A stretch of 64,000 nucleotides of DNA from assembly GCF_009796285.1 (NCBI RefSeq), contig NZ_CP047020.1, positions 9,548,001 to 9,612,000 of the forward strand. The letters run 5' to 3'. Within the stretch, counting starts at the first letter, position 1. Each line of letters starts with the position of its first letter. This stretch comes from Streptomyces broussonetiae (lineage in GTDB: Bacteria; Actinomycetota; Actinomycetes; Streptomycetales; Streptomycetaceae). The notes beneath the pieces were generated by a model. That model saw only the letters and a list, made by a program, of their open reading frames with translations. It ran no database searches and was not told the DNA's origin. The translations under genes and the position numbers were made by a program. Below, one piece after another: positions 1-8,869 of the stretch.

Positions 1-1
1 C

Positions 2-1288
2 TCAGCGGTTGAACGTCAGGCGTGGTACCGCGTTGCGGGCCAGCGCATGGGCCTGGTCGGGCCACCAGGCGCCGGCGGGTGGGTCGACGATGCCGTATTC
101 GGGGTCGATCGTGCCGCCGGTGTCGCGGGTGCAGCTGCCGTCGGATTCACCGGGGGTCTTTATCCACAGGTAGGCGTCGATGAGCGGGACGCCGGTGTAG
201 GCGGTGGGGCGTGGGCCGAGACCACGGCCGGGCGCGTTGCACCAGGCCTCCGGGTCCCCGCTGTACTTGCCCGGCGCCGGGGTCCACGCGCCCCGACCGT
301 CGCGGCTGGTGTCGATCACGAAGTGCCGCAGCTCGCCGGCCGGCGCGGTGCCTACGTTCTGGTCGAACCAGGCGTCGGTCCACCGCCAGGTGCCGGGGTC
401 GGTGGGGGAGACGGCGTCGCCGGGAGCGCCGTCGTTGGGGGCGGCGGACGAGTAGTACTGGCTGGCGCACCAGTCGGTGTGGCCGCGCGCCTGCTCGGGG
501 CCTTCGGTGGCGTACCAGACGCACTTGGCGATCCAGGTGCCGTATCGGGCGTTGTGGTCGGTGGGGTGGTTGTTGGAGACGTTCAGGGCGAAACCGTCGC
601 CGTACTGGACCCCGGCGTCCAACAGCCGCTGGGCGATGTCGCCGACGGCCCGCCACTGGACGTTGCCGGCGTCCAGGTAGACCGCGGTGCGGGGCCTGGC
701 CTTCAGGGCCTTGACGGCGTATCGGAGGTCGGCGATGCGGGCGGCGGTGAGCTCGCCGGTCGGGTCCGTGGCGGGCCCGCAGTCCTTGGGGAGGTTGGCG
801 AGGCCGTCGGGTTCGACCACGACCACGGCCCTGTTGTCGCCGATGCCGGCGGCGAAGGCGTCGATCCACTGGCGGTAGGCGGCGGAGGACACGGCTCCGC
901 CGCTGGAGTACTGCGAGCAGTCCCGGCCGGGTATGTCGTAGGCGACCAGCACTGTGATCTGGTCGACGGCCCGGGCCCGCCGGGCGAGGTTGTGCACCCT
1001 GACGCGCACCTCGTCGGGCGTGCCCTGGGTGAACCATTCGGCCTGCGGCCAGCTCGCGAGTCTGGCCATGTTCGTGGCGTCCTGGATGTCGCCGTTCCCG
1101 AGGTCGACGAGGGCCTGTTTCGCCGCCTCGCTGTGTGGGTCCACATAGAACTTCGCGGCCGGGATGATCACGTCGTGCGTGGGCGTGGGCGTGGGCGTGG
1201 CCTGAGCCTGCGTCACGGTGAGGGCGGTGCAGACGGTGAGCGCCGCGATGACGGCGGCCGCGCGGCGCCGTAGGCTGCGTGGTTTCAT
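2..1288 (-). CDS. Secreted GH6 cellulase (endoglucanase/cellobiohydrolase type)
   Basis: Predicted 428-residue exported glycoside hydrolase of family 6, an inverting enzyme that cuts beta-1,4-glucan. An n-region rich in Arg (RRR at 7-9), a hydrophobic core and an Ala-x-Ala site near residue 30 form a signal peptide, followed by a short Thr-Pro spacer. The two GH6 signatures are visible: YDIPGRDC with Asp123, and VVVEPDGLANL with Asp161, the expected catalytic acid. No carbohydrate-binding module is attached. The start has an AGGAG ribosome site about 5 nt upstream. It lies 163 bp downstream of a second GH6 gene on the same strand, so co-transcription is likely. Whether it is an endo- or exo-enzyme cannot be told from the sequence alone. 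Confidence 0.93.
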   Translation of the reverse strand: MKPRSLRRRAAAVIAALTVCTALTVTQAQATPTPTPTHDVIIPAAKFYVDPHSEAAKQALVDLGNGDIQDATNMARLASWPQAEWFTQGTPDEVRVRVHNLARRARAVDQITVLVAYDIPGRDCSQYSSGGAVSSAAYRQWIDAFAAGIGDNRAVVVVEPDGLANLPKDCGPATDPTGELTAARIADLRYAVKALKARPRTAVYLDAGNVQWRAVGDIAQRLLDAGVQYGDGFALNVSNNHPTDHNARYGTWIAKCVWYATEGPEQARGHTDWCASQYYSSAAPNDGAPGDAVSPTDPGTWRWTDAWFDQNVGTAPAGELRHFVIDTSRDGRGAWTPAPGKYSGDPEAWCNAPGRGLGPRPTAYTGVPLIDAYLWIKTPGESDGSCTRDTGGTIDPEYGIVDPPAGAWWPDQAHALARNAVPRLTFNR

Positions 1289-1451
1289 GACTGCTCCTGG
1301 GCGGTGGATGGACGAGGGGAGACCCGGGGCGGTCCGCAGGCCCCGCCTGTGTGGAAGACGGCGAGCGGTGGACCGGCGGGGCTGTGGCGGATGGTGCCCG
1401 TGGCCCGGTGGCGGGGCAGGAACGCGCCAGGTCGGTCACGGGGATCCGGGA

Positions 1452-2417
1452 TCAATAGCCGTAGATCATCTTGTAGGCGACCTCGGGGAGGAACTGTCCG
1501 GCCGAGGAGCCGGCTCCGACGCCGCAGTCGCCGTCGGACTCGCCCGGGGCCTTGATCCACAGGAGCATCTCGGCGCCTCCGCCCGTCTGGGTAGGGCTGC
1601 CGATGCGGCGGCCCGAGGGGTTGCACCACTGGCCGTCGGAGCCGTTACCGTTGCGGCTGGTGTCCACGACGAACGGCTTGGTGTAGCCGTAGCGAGCGCC
1701 CAGTTCGCTGTTGACGGCGTTGCCGTAGGCGATGTTCTCGGCCGTGGTGTAGTAATTGGAGATGTTGAGCGAGAAGCCGTGGGCCTGTCGGAGGCCGGCT
1801 TCGTGGAGGCGCTGGGCCATCGTGGCCGGGCTCGCCCAGGCCGGGTTGCCGGCGTCCAAGTAGACCCAGGTGTTGGGTGCTTGGCGGTTGAACTGTGTGA
1901 GGGCGCCGGTGATCATGCCTTCGCGTTCGTCGATCTGAGCCTGGGTCATGCAGCCGTAGTCGGCGAGGGAGTCCGGTTCCAGGAGGAGGATGGCCGGGCG
2001 GCTGGCGATCCCGCCGGCGAACTGGGCGATCCAGCTCGCGTAGGCGGACGGTGAGGCGGCTCCGCCGGCGGATTGCCCGCCGCAGTAGTCGCGGTGGTAG
2101 ATGTTGTACGCGACGAGGAGGGGCAGCTTCCGCTGGGAGGCCGCCGCGCCCGCGTAGGCGCCCGCGGCGGTGCCGATGGTGCCGCTCCAGGAGCCGAACC
2201 ATCGGGCCATCGGGGTGTTGGCGATGAAGGCGTTGATCGCGGACGCCCGGCCGTCGCTGGGGTTGGCGTCGACCCACCGTTTCGCGCTGGAGTCGGGGTC
2301 CACGTAGAACCCGCTGGTCATGGTGGTCGGGTCGGCGGCATGGGCGGACGGTGCGGCGGCGAGCGCCAGCGGCAGGGCGAAGAACGCCGTTACGAGGGCG
2401 CGGAGTCTGCGGCGCAT
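1452..2417 (-). CDS. Secreted GH6 cellulase
   Basis: A 321-residue precursor of a family 6 beta-1,4-glucanase. I chose the ATG at 2417 because a GAGGT ribosome site precedes it and it begins a clean signal peptide (MRRRLRALV, cleavage after AHA near residue 27); an in-frame start 12 codons upstream lacks these features. GH6 signatures are present: the YNIYHRDYC segment with Asp110 and LLLEPDSLAD with Asp149. It is compact and lacks any binding module, so it resembles single-domain actinobacterial endoglucanases. It is the first gene of the leftward pair, and its promoter region carries a perfect CebR-type operator at 2503-2516, so cellobiose/cello-oligosaccharide induction is a reasonable inference. 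Confidence 0.93.
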   Translation of the reverse strand: MRRRLRALVTAFFALPLALAAAPSAHAADPTTMTSGFYVDPDSSAKRWVDANPSDGRASAINAFIANTPMARWFGSWSGTIGTAAGAYAGAAASQRKLPLLVAYNIYHRDYCGGQSAGGAASPSAYASWIAQFAGGIASRPAILLLEPDSLADYGCMTQAQIDEREGMITGALTQFNRQAPNTWVYLDAGNPAWASPATMAQRLHEAGLRQAHGFSLNISNYYTTAENIAYGNAVNSELGARYGYTKPFVVDTSRNGNGSDGQWCNPSGRRIGSPTQTGGGAEMLLWIKAPGESDGDCGVGAGSSAGQFLPEVAYKMIYGY

Positions 2418-2502
2418 GGCTGTACCTCGTTTCCGGGCGGGGATGCGCCGCACGCTCTCGTCCGGAGCGTGCGACGCGCTGAGGAAGTGCGGGGTGAAGT
2501 CA

Positions 2503-2516
2503 TGGGAGCGCTCCCA
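2503..2516. promoter_or_regulatory. CebR-type operator, perfect palindrome
   Basis: TGGGAGCGCTCCCA is a perfect 14-bp palindrome, 86 bp upstream of the GH6 start at 2417. It is identical to the established consensus bound by CebR, the LacI-family cellulose-utilisation repressor of Streptomyces. It should make the cellulase pair respond to cello-oligosaccharides. Confidence 0.9.
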
Positions 2517-2519
2517 ATT

Positions 2520-2533
2520 TGGAAGCGGTCCCA
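2520..2533. promoter_or_regulatory. Second, degenerate CebR-like box
   Basis: TGGAAGCGGTCCCA matches the perfect box immediately to its left at 12 of 14 positions. The centre-to-centre spacing is 17 bp, so the two sites are not on the same helical face. It could be a weaker auxiliary operator. Confidence 0.55.
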
Positions 2534-2651
2534 GGGGCTTCGAGAACCGTGGGCTGTGGCCGGTATCGTGTGGCCCGCCGCTCGACCTGTCAAGAACCGT
2601 CGCCCGTCCCTCCCTTCACATGGCGGAAAGTAGGCTCTACAGTCTCGGAAC

Positions 2652-2665
2652 TGGAAGCGCTGCCA
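2652..2665. promoter_or_regulatory. LacI-type operator in front of the lacI gene
   Basis: TGGAAGCGCTGCCA lies 35 bp upstream of the LacI-family start at 2700 and matches the CebR palindrome at 12 of 14 positions, keeping the central AGCGCT. This suggests autoregulation of the adjacent regulator or shared control with the cellulases. Confidence 0.55.
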
Positions 2666-2699
2666 GCAGCGCGGCCGACGGGGGAGGGGCTCACGGGTC

Positions 2700-3713
2700 A
2701 TGGCAGGAAACGCGCCACGCAGGCAGCCGACGATGGACGAGGTGGCCGGACTCGCCGGTGTCTCCCGCTCGGTGGCCTCCCGCGTCCTCAACAACGCCCC
2801 GCATGTCAGCCGTGCCAAACGCGAGGCGGTCGAGCGGGCCGTCCGGCAGCTCGGTTACGTGCGCAATCCGACCGCCCGCGCGCTGGCCACCCGTCAGACG
2901 GGAGCGGCGGCCCTGGTCGTATCGGGAGAGGACCCGTCCATCTTCGCGGACCCGTTCTTCGCCCAGGTGATCGTGGGAGCGTCGGCCGCGCTGGAGGAGG
3001 CCGATCTGCACCTGATGCTGTGCCTGGCGGCCTCCGAGCGCGGCCGCAAGCGAGTGGAGGAACTCCTGCGGTCCCGGGGCGCCGACGGCGTCATGCTGAT
3101 GGCGCTGCGCGACGGGGACCCGCTGGCCCGGACGGCCGAGGAGGCGGAGATGCCCGTCGTGTTCGGCGGACGCCCGGGCGGTCCGGCTCCCCGGTGGTAC
3201 GTCGATGTCGACAACGCCGGTGGGGCGCGCGAGGCGACCGAGCACCTGATCTCGCGTGGCCGGACCCGCGTGGCGGCCATCTGCGGGCCGCTGGACACCG
3301 AGGCGGCGCGTGCCCGGTACCGCGGCTACCGGGACGCCATGCTGGCGGCCGGACTCAGACCGTACCCACCGCGGGAGGGGGACTTCACCGAGCCCGGCGG
3401 AGCCGCCGCCACGGCCGCGTTGCTGACGCAACACCCCCAAGTGGACGGGGTGTTCGCCGCCAACGACAACATGGGCGTCGGAGCGCTGCGCACCTTGCGC
3501 GAGGCCGGCCGACTGGTCCCCGACGACGTCGCGGTGGTCGGCTTCGACGACCTGGCCGTCGCCCAGGTCGCCGATCCGCCGCTCACCACTGTCCACCAGC
3601 CCATAAGGGCTCTCGGACGGGAGATGGCGCGCATGCTCGTCGCGCTCGTCAACGGACAGGAGCCCACCCCGCTGATCCTGCCCACCCGCCTGGTCATCCG
3701 CTCCAGCTCCTGA
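2700..3713 (+). CDS. LacI-family transcriptional regulator
   Basis: A 337-residue DNA-binding repressor. Residues 12-32 (MDEVAGLAGVSRSVASRVLN) form the LacI helix-turn-helix, followed by the hinge region ending in NPTARALATRQT. The rest is a periplasmic-binding-protein-like sugar sensor with the usual DGVMLMA, FAANDNMGVGAL and DDVAVVGFDD segments. A GGGGAGGGG stretch upstream is the ribosome site. It is divergent from the two GH6 cellulase genes, and three CebR-like palindromes lie between them, so it probably controls the cellulases and itself. Its recognition helix (VSRSVASRVLN) is not the one I would expect of classical CebR, so either it reads the same box or the box is served by a CebR elsewhere. 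Confidence 0.92.
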   Translation: MAGNAPRRQPTMDEVAGLAGVSRSVASRVLNNAPHVSRAKREAVERAVRQLGYVRNPTARALATRQTGAAALVVSGEDPSIFADPFFAQVIVGASAALEEADLHLMLCLAASERGRKRVEELLRSRGADGVMLMALRDGDPLARTAEEAEMPVVFGGRPGGPAPRWYVDVDNAGGAREATEHLISRGRTRVAAICGPLDTEAARARYRGYRDAMLAAGLRPYPPREGDFTEPGGAAATAALLTQHPQVDGVFAANDNMGVGALRTLREAGRLVPDDVAVVGFDDLAVAQVADPPLTTVHQPIRALGREMARMLVALVNGQEPTPLILPTRLVIRSSS

Positions 3714-3999
3714 CGGCGGGGTGCCGTAGTTGATCACCTGAACGGGTGGGCCTGGCCGCCTTCGTGGTGAGCCCTGCGGTCCTTGACGAGCCCGACTTAG
3801 ACACGAAGCCGTTTGCCAGGAGGCGGTCGCGGAGTGCGTGGTCGTGGAAGAAGCCGTTGTCCCACAGGTCGGTGGTGACCTTGCTGGTGCGGGCCGCGCG
3901 ACACCTTCCTCGTCAGCGCCGTACGGGGTGCGCGACGACTGCAGCGGCAGTCGAACTCGATCGGAATCCACGATACGCCTCGGCGAGGGCACCGAGCCG

Positions 4000-4135
4000 G
4001 CGGTCGACGTGCATGAGGCGATCCACCGGGCGATTCGTGATGGCCGGCCCGATGAGGCGGCCCAGGCCACGCCGACACGCCTCGACAGGACACCGGAGGA
4101 CTACCGGGGGGAGATCCAGCGCGCCCGCTCGCCCG
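4000..4135 (+). pseudogene. C-terminal scrap of a GntR/FadR (FCD) regulator
   Basis: One frame reads HEAIHRAIRDGRPDEAAQA followed by a segment ending DYRGEI, which resembles the last helices of FCD-domain GntR regulators. No N-terminal DNA-binding part is present. The rest of 3714-3999 has no supported gene; a leftward frame with TTDLWDNGFFHDHALRDRLL looks once-coding, but I cannot assign it. Confidence 0.4.
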
Positions 4136-4137
4136 TT

Positions 4138-5181
4138 TCAGCGCGTCGCGCGACTGACCCGCGACGGCCGGCCAGTGGGTGCGGCGGCTGTACTGGAGCG
4201 CAGCGAGATCGGTGGGGTCAGCAGGATGTGCCGCGGCGGGGTGTCCGGTGCGGCGATGCGTTCCACCAGCAGGGACACGGCCTTCTCGCCCATGTCCAGG
4301 GCCGGTACGTCCGCTGCCGTGAGCGGCGGACGGAAGTCCTCGGCCCAGGTCTTGGCCGCGACTCCCGTGACGGAGAAGTCGTACGGCACTTCGATGCCGC
4401 TGTCCGCCAGCGCGCGCTCGATGCCGGGCAGCGCAGCCTCGTTGATGGTGGTGACAGCGGTGAGGTCCGGATGGCTGCGCAGGAGCGCTACGACGCATTC
4501 CTGGCCGGAGCGTGCATCGTCCCCGCACGGCACCTCGACGCCGTCGAGACCCCGTTCCGCCACGGCTGCCTCGAAACCCTCACTGGCCCTGCGCGCGGGA
4601 CCGTAACCGGCCGAGATGAGTTCCCTGGAACGCGTGACCAGAGCCACTCGGCGGTGTCCCAGATCGGCGAGGTGCCGCACGCAGTGCTGGACCAAGCCGG
4701 CGTAGTCGACGTCGATCCAGGACATCTGGTGGTCGCCGGCCGTGTGCCCGATGCCGACGAAGGGCAGCCCCGCTGCCTGCAGACGACCCACACGCGGGTC
4801 CTCCAGGCGGATCTCCATCAGAATGACACCGTCTACCCGGCTCTCGGAGACCAACCGCTCGAATGAACGGTCGTGACCCCCGCCGGACGGGGACAGCAGC
4901 ACGTCAAGATCGACGCGGGCGGCCGCCTCGACCACGCTGGCGACGAAGTCCAGTTGCATGTGGGTGAGCCTGTTGCCTGCCGGTGGTATGACGAGACCGA
5001 TCGTCCGGGTCCGGCCCTCCTTGAGTGCCCTCGCAGTCGCGTTGGGGCGATATCCCAGTTCGTTGATCACGTCTTGGATGCGTCTGCGGGTGCTGGTTGC
5101 GACCGGTCGCTTGCCGCTGAGCGCGTACGACACTGTGCTGCGTGACACGCCGGCGCGCCGAGCGATCTCCCCGATGTTCAT
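4138..5181 (-). CDS. LacI-family transcriptional regulator
   Basis: A 347-residue LacI-type repressor. The N-terminus (IGEIARRAGVSRSTVSYALS) is a strong helix-turn-helix, followed by a hinge with RPNATARALKEGRT and a sugar-binding sensor domain (RVDGVILMEIR, WIDVDYAGLV, LGHRRVALVTR). The start has a GGGAG ribosome site 4 nt upstream. The Ser-Tyr pair in the recognition helix differs from the neighbouring LacI protein at 2700, so it should read another operator. It is convergent with that gene. It may control part of the ricin-tailed enzyme run to its right; its ligand is not evident. Confidence 0.92.
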   Translation of the reverse strand: MNIGEIARRAGVSRSTVSYALSGKRPVATSTRRRIQDVINELGYRPNATARALKEGRTRTIGLVIPPAGNRLTHMQLDFVASVVEAAARVDLDVLLSPSGGGHDRSFERLVSESRVDGVILMEIRLEDPRVGRLQAAGLPFVGIGHTAGDHQMSWIDVDYAGLVQHCVRHLADLGHRRVALVTRSRELISAGYGPARRASEGFEAAVAERGLDGVEVPCGDDARSGQECVVALLRSHPDLTAVTTINEAALPGIERALADSGIEVPYDFSVTGVAAKTWAEDFRPPLTAADVPALDMGEKAVSLLVERIAAPDTPPRHILLTPPISLRSSTAAAPTGRPSRVSRATR

Positions 5182-5412
5182 ACAGCTCCCTCAAGCACTT
5201 ACCCGCAGGGCGTCAGGGTACCTGGCGCGAATCGGTTCGCCATGGGGGCGGGAAGGGTGCGGGGGTGCTCCGGCCGGGGGCGGGGTGCTGGGTCTCGCCG
5301 CCGAAGCGGTTCGTGTGACCGTTCGACTCAGCCGGTGCTGTGGCCGACGGCGATCGGCTGTCGGCTCTTCGGCCGGCCGCAGCTCGCCTCCGCGGATGTG
5401 CCGGTGAAGTGA

Positions 5413-5960
5413 TCATCCCAGCATCCATCGCTGGTTGGATCCGCAGTCACAGGTCCACAGTTGCGCGGGGCTGCCGTTGGCGGTCACGGCGCCTGTCACG
5501 TCCAGGCACAGGCCGGACCGAGCGCTTGTGACGGTGCCGTTCGCGTTGAGGTCCCACTGCTGGTTGGTCTGGCTGTTGCAGGACCAGGCGATGACCTTGG
5601 TGCCGGGGCCGGCGCGCTGGTCGGAGGCGTCAGCGCCGTAATCGGTGCGGCTGTTCTTCTCGACGCCGATGACGACGAAACCGAACGACGGCAGCCACGG
5701 GCCTCATCCACGCTTCTTCGTCGGCGAATCGGGCGGTGTGGCCGGGCACGGTCGAGACGGAGCCCAGGGTGCCCAGGTCCGTGTCGGTGGGGTGGTAGAC
5801 CCTGCCGCCGTTGAATCCGTTGCGGGCAGACACGCTGACCGACGCGGTGGTGAAGGGACCGCTGGGGGCGGCGACGCTTGCCACGGAGGGAGCTGGTAGG
5901 GGCGGCGGCCCACTCCGGTCGCAGGGGCGCGAGCATCGCCGCGAGCAGCTTGGCGACGGC
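5413..5960 (-). pseudogene. Cutinase/polyester-hydrolase stump fused to a ricin-lectin tail
   Basis: Reading leftward, the first part has the N-terminal region of a Streptomyces/Thermobifida-type cutinase (SGPFTTASVSVSARNGFNGG, then VYHPTDTDLGTLG and PGHTARFADEEAW). After a frameshift near 5690 it continues as PWLPSFGFVVIGVEKNSRTD. At about 5632 it passes directly into a ricin beta-trefoil repeat (GPGTKVIAWSCN, NQQWDLNANG, SGLCLDVTGA, QRWMLG) ending at 5413. The nucleophile Ser motif and the rest of the hydrolase are missing. A natural fusion is unlikely; an internal deletion joined two genes. The ricin part matches the subtype used by the GH54 and GH27 enzymes downstream. Confidence 0.7.
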
Positions 5961-6463
5961 CACGAACGCGGCCGCAACCCCCTGACGGGTCGTGCCCGTC
6001 AGCCGGATCGTCTCGGGTGGGCGGGACCTCCGCGGACCCTCGGGATGAATGTGTGCTTCACGGCATCAGCGACCTCGTTGTCGATCTTCAGGACGATGGT
6101 GACCGGTGGCGGCTGGTCGATCCGCCGACGACAGAGCCGATGAGGTCGCCCCGGACGGGACCGCGTCAAAGGTCCGTCCGGCTGACGGAGCCCGGCGGCC
6201 AGATCTCGTCTCATCGCGTCTTCTTCGGGTTCGGGCGCCGCTTTCCTGCGGCTGTGCGCGCAAGGGTGATGAGTTCGCGGCGGTGAGCTGGCGTACGACG
6301 TCGCAGCCGCCCGAGGGAGTGGTCTCAAGCGGGCTGGACGAGCGCCCTGGCCCCCACGGTGCCTCACGGGCGTCTGGGCATCATGAAGGCACAGGCGGGC
6401 GAAGAGTGCATGAGCCCGCGGGGAATGACGTCGGGCCGGGGACCGTCCCGTGGTCACGCGATT

Positions 6464-6483
6464 CACGGCTTGCGCAAGCCGTG
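6464..6483. promoter_or_regulatory. 20-bp perfect palindrome, candidate operator
   Basis: CACGGCTTGCGCAAGCCGTG is exactly self-complementary over 20 bp with a central CG step, the geometry favoured by LacI-family repressors. It lies 536 bp upstream of the first ricin-tailed GH54 gene. It has no loop, so an operator is more likely than a terminator. Confidence 0.45.
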
Positions 6484-6946
6484 GTGCGAACCGGTTCCAC
6501 GCAAGCGCTTCGACGAAGGAGGTTACGACCGGAGGGGTGCGGGGTCAATGGAGTGCCGCGAGGCGAAGCCAGGTGCCGACGGCGGGGCGGCGCTCCGCCG
6601 TCGGCCGATGCAGTCGGAGCCGGTCGCCCGGCATCCGGGCTTGGTCGCTGCGTTCCTGTTCACCGGCGCCATGGCAGGTCATCCGGGTGGTCCGGGACCG
6701 GGCGGCGGGCATGCCCGCGCGCCCTACCGGTCCGCTCGGCCCGCGGACACGCCACCACCTGCCAGCCTGATGCGGGGCGCGCGCGGACGCGTCGGCCGGC
6801 CGCGACCCGCTGCAATCAAGCCGTCGAATCGATTCCGCGACAAGGTTTGTGACAGAGGCTCCAACACCCTTGACAGCGCCGCGAAACCGGGAGCACCGTC
6901 TCCCCCCGAAACCTCTCTGCAATCTCGCTGCAAAGACAGCACATTC

Positions 6947-6954
6947 AAGCGCTT
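6947..6954. promoter_or_regulatory. AAGCGCTT core upstream of GH54 gene
   Basis: An AAGCGCTT palindrome in the context TCAAGCGCTTCC lies 65 bp upstream of the GH54 start at 7020. The same eight bases occur at 6503-6510. The core shares AGCGCT with the CebR box, so this is a possible LacI-family site in the promoter of the enzyme run. Confidence 0.4.
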
Positions 6955-7019
6955 CCGGATTCGCCGACGCCACCAACACCAAACCCGACCGGGTTGCGTC
7001 GGCACGGTGGGGAGATCAG

Positions 7020-8624
7020 ATGGGCACCGCACGTGCAAGACACCAGCTGCTGTCCGGCCGCGGTGGCGTCCGGCTGTTACTCGCGGCCGTACGACGCCGC
7101 GGCAGGCGGGAAAGAGTGCCGGATCAGGCACACGTCCCTCCGTCGGCAAACTCGCCCCGCTCTCGACGCCCTCGGCGGACCATGGTCGCCCGGGCGGGGG
7201 CCGCGGCCACGCTCGTCGCCGGAACTCTGATCGGCGCCACGGCCGCGGCCGGCACGGCTCGGGCCGCCACCTCCGGGCCGTGCGACATCTATGCGGCGGG
7301 CGGTACGCCCTGTGTGGCGGCGCACAGCACGACGCGAGCGCTGTACGCCTCGTACGACGGGCCGCTTTACCAGGTCCGGCGTGGCTCGGACAACACCACC
7401 CGGGACATCGGCGTCCTGAGCGCGGGCGGGTACGCCGACGCCGCCGCCCAGGACTCGTTCTGCTCGGGGACGACGTGCCTGATCACGATCGTCTACGACC
7501 AGTCCGGCCGCGGCAACAACCTCACCCAGGCGCCCGCGGGCGGCGCCGCGGGCGGGCCCGACAACCTTGCGAACGCGACCGCCGCGCCCACCACGGTGGG
7601 CGGCCATAAGGCCTATGGCGTCTTCGTGGCGCCCGGCACCGGTTACCGGAACAACCACACCAACGGCATCGCCACCGGGGACGGTCCCGAGGGCATGTAC
7701 GCGATCTTCGACGGCACGCACTACAACGGCGGCTGCTGCTTCGACTACGGCAACGCCGAGACGAACAGCAACGACGACGGCAACGGCACCATGGAGGCCA
7801 TCTACTTCGGCAACATCAGGGTCTGGGGCTATGGTTCGGGCAACGGCCCCTGGATCATGGCCGATCTGGAGAACGGCCTGTTCTCCGGGGTCAACCAGCA
7901 TGACAACGCGGGCGACCCGACCATCAACTACCGGTACACGACCGCCATCATCAAGGGCGGCCCGAACCACTGGGCGATCCGTGGGGGCAACGCGCAGTCC
8001 GGCGGCCTGTCCACCTTCTACGACGGACCGCGTCCCAACGTCGCCGGTTACAACCCGATGCGGAAGCAGGGTGCCATCATCCTGGGCACCGGCGGCGACA
8101 ACAGCAAGGGCGCCCAAGGTACCTTCTACGAGGGCGTGATGACCTCCGGCTACCCGTCGGACGCGACCGAGAACGCGGTCCAGGCCAACATCACCGCGGC
8201 GGGATACAGCAACTCCTCCGGCGGGGCGAGCACCGGTGCGCTGCACGCGGTGGGCGCGGGCAAGTGCCTGGACGTGCCGAACTCGTCCACCACGGCCGGT
8301 ACACAGCTGCAGATCTGGGACTGCAGTGGTGCTGCCAACCAGACCTGGACCCGCACGTCCTCGGGCCAGCTGACCGTCTACAGCGGCAGCAGCCCGATGT
8401 GCCTGGACGCTTACAACAACCAGACGTCCGCCGGCACCAAGGTGGTGACGTGGCCGTGCAACGGCGGTGCCAACCAGCAGTGGCAGATGAACTCCAACGG
8501 CACCGTCACCGGCACCCAGTCCGGACTCTGCCTCGACGTCACCGGCGCCTCCACGGCCAACGGCGCCCTGGCCGAACTCTGGCCGTGCAACGGCCAATCC
8601 AACCAACAATGGAGTCTCAACTGA
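7020..8624 (+). CDS. Secreted GH54 alpha-L-arabinofuranosidase with C-terminal ricin/CBM13 module
   Basis: A 534-residue exported enzyme predicted to release terminal arabinofuranose from arabinoxylan and arabinan. The catalytic domain (about 85-397) opens with GPCDIYAAGGTPCVAAHST, typical of fungal-type arabinofuranosidase B. Glu284 in ADLENGLFSG and Asp360 in GTGGDNSKGAQG align with the known nucleophile and acid/base of GH54. The fungal CBM42 is replaced by a ricin beta-trefoil (about 404-534) with three QxW repeats. I chose the ATG at 7020 because GGGGAG lies 5 nt upstream; this gives an unusually long n-region before the RR-rich signal peptide. An in-frame ATG at 7182 would give a compact signal peptide but has a poor ribosome site. 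Confidence 0.9.
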   Translation: MGTARARHQLLSGRGGVRLLLAAVRRRGRRERVPDQAHVPPSANSPRSRRPRRTMVARAGAAATLVAGTLIGATAAAGTARAATSGPCDIYAAGGTPCVAAHSTTRALYASYDGPLYQVRRGSDNTTRDIGVLSAGGYADAAAQDSFCSGTTCLITIVYDQSGRGNNLTQAPAGGAAGGPDNLANATAAPTTVGGHKAYGVFVAPGTGYRNNHTNGIATGDGPEGMYAIFDGTHYNGGCCFDYGNAETNSNDDGNGTMEAIYFGNIRVWGYGSGNGPWIMADLENGLFSGVNQHDNAGDPTINYRYTTAIIKGGPNHWAIRGGNAQSGGLSTFYDGPRPNVAGYNPMRKQGAIILGTGGDNSKGAQGTFYEGVMTSGYPSDATENAVQANITAAGYSNSSGGASTGALHAVGAGKCLDVPNSSTTAGTQLQIWDCSGAANQTWTRTSSGQLTVYSGSSPMCLDAYNNQTSAGTKVVTWPCNGGANQQWQMNSNGTVTGTQSGLCLDVTGASTANGALAELWPCNGQSNQQWSLN

Positions 8625-8869
8625 CCCGAACGGCTCCAGCCCGTGGTCGGCTCACCCCCGGCCGCGGGCCACCGCCACCGGATGCGGGCAGCCCCGTGCC
8701 CCACGCCCGGCGGGCAGCTCCACATGGCCTTCTCCGACCGTCCGGCCGAATCGCCCGAACCCCTCGCCGGACCCTGGAGTGGCCGCGTTGCGCGGGCGGT
8801 CTCGACGGCGAACAACGCCACATCGCTCCTGCACCACCGGCCCAGGTGCGCCACCACTGGAGGATGACG

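Larger units (their letters stand above)
5961..7019. other. Long non-coding stretch with palindromic sites
   Basis: I see no supported gene in this kilobase; open frames are GC-driven and lack recognisable protein features. It carries a 20-bp perfect palindrome (6464-6483), two AAGCGCTT cores (6503-6510, 6947-6954) and GAATCGATTC at 6826-6835, plus a TTGACA at 6870-6875 that could be a -35 element. It probably contains the promoter for the enzyme run starting at 7020. Confidence 0.5.

Noticed and set aside
47..1273. Rightward open frame of about 400 codons over the first GH6 gene
   Set aside because: Gly/Val-rich antisense shadow; the GH6 motifs are in the leftward frame.
5999..6466. Leftward frame of 155 codons
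   Set aside because: Pro/Arg-rich with no domain, signal peptide or ribosome site.
6820..6900. TTGACA at 6870 as a sigma-70-type promoter
   Set aside because: No matching -10 element at 17-19 bp; kept only as a note.
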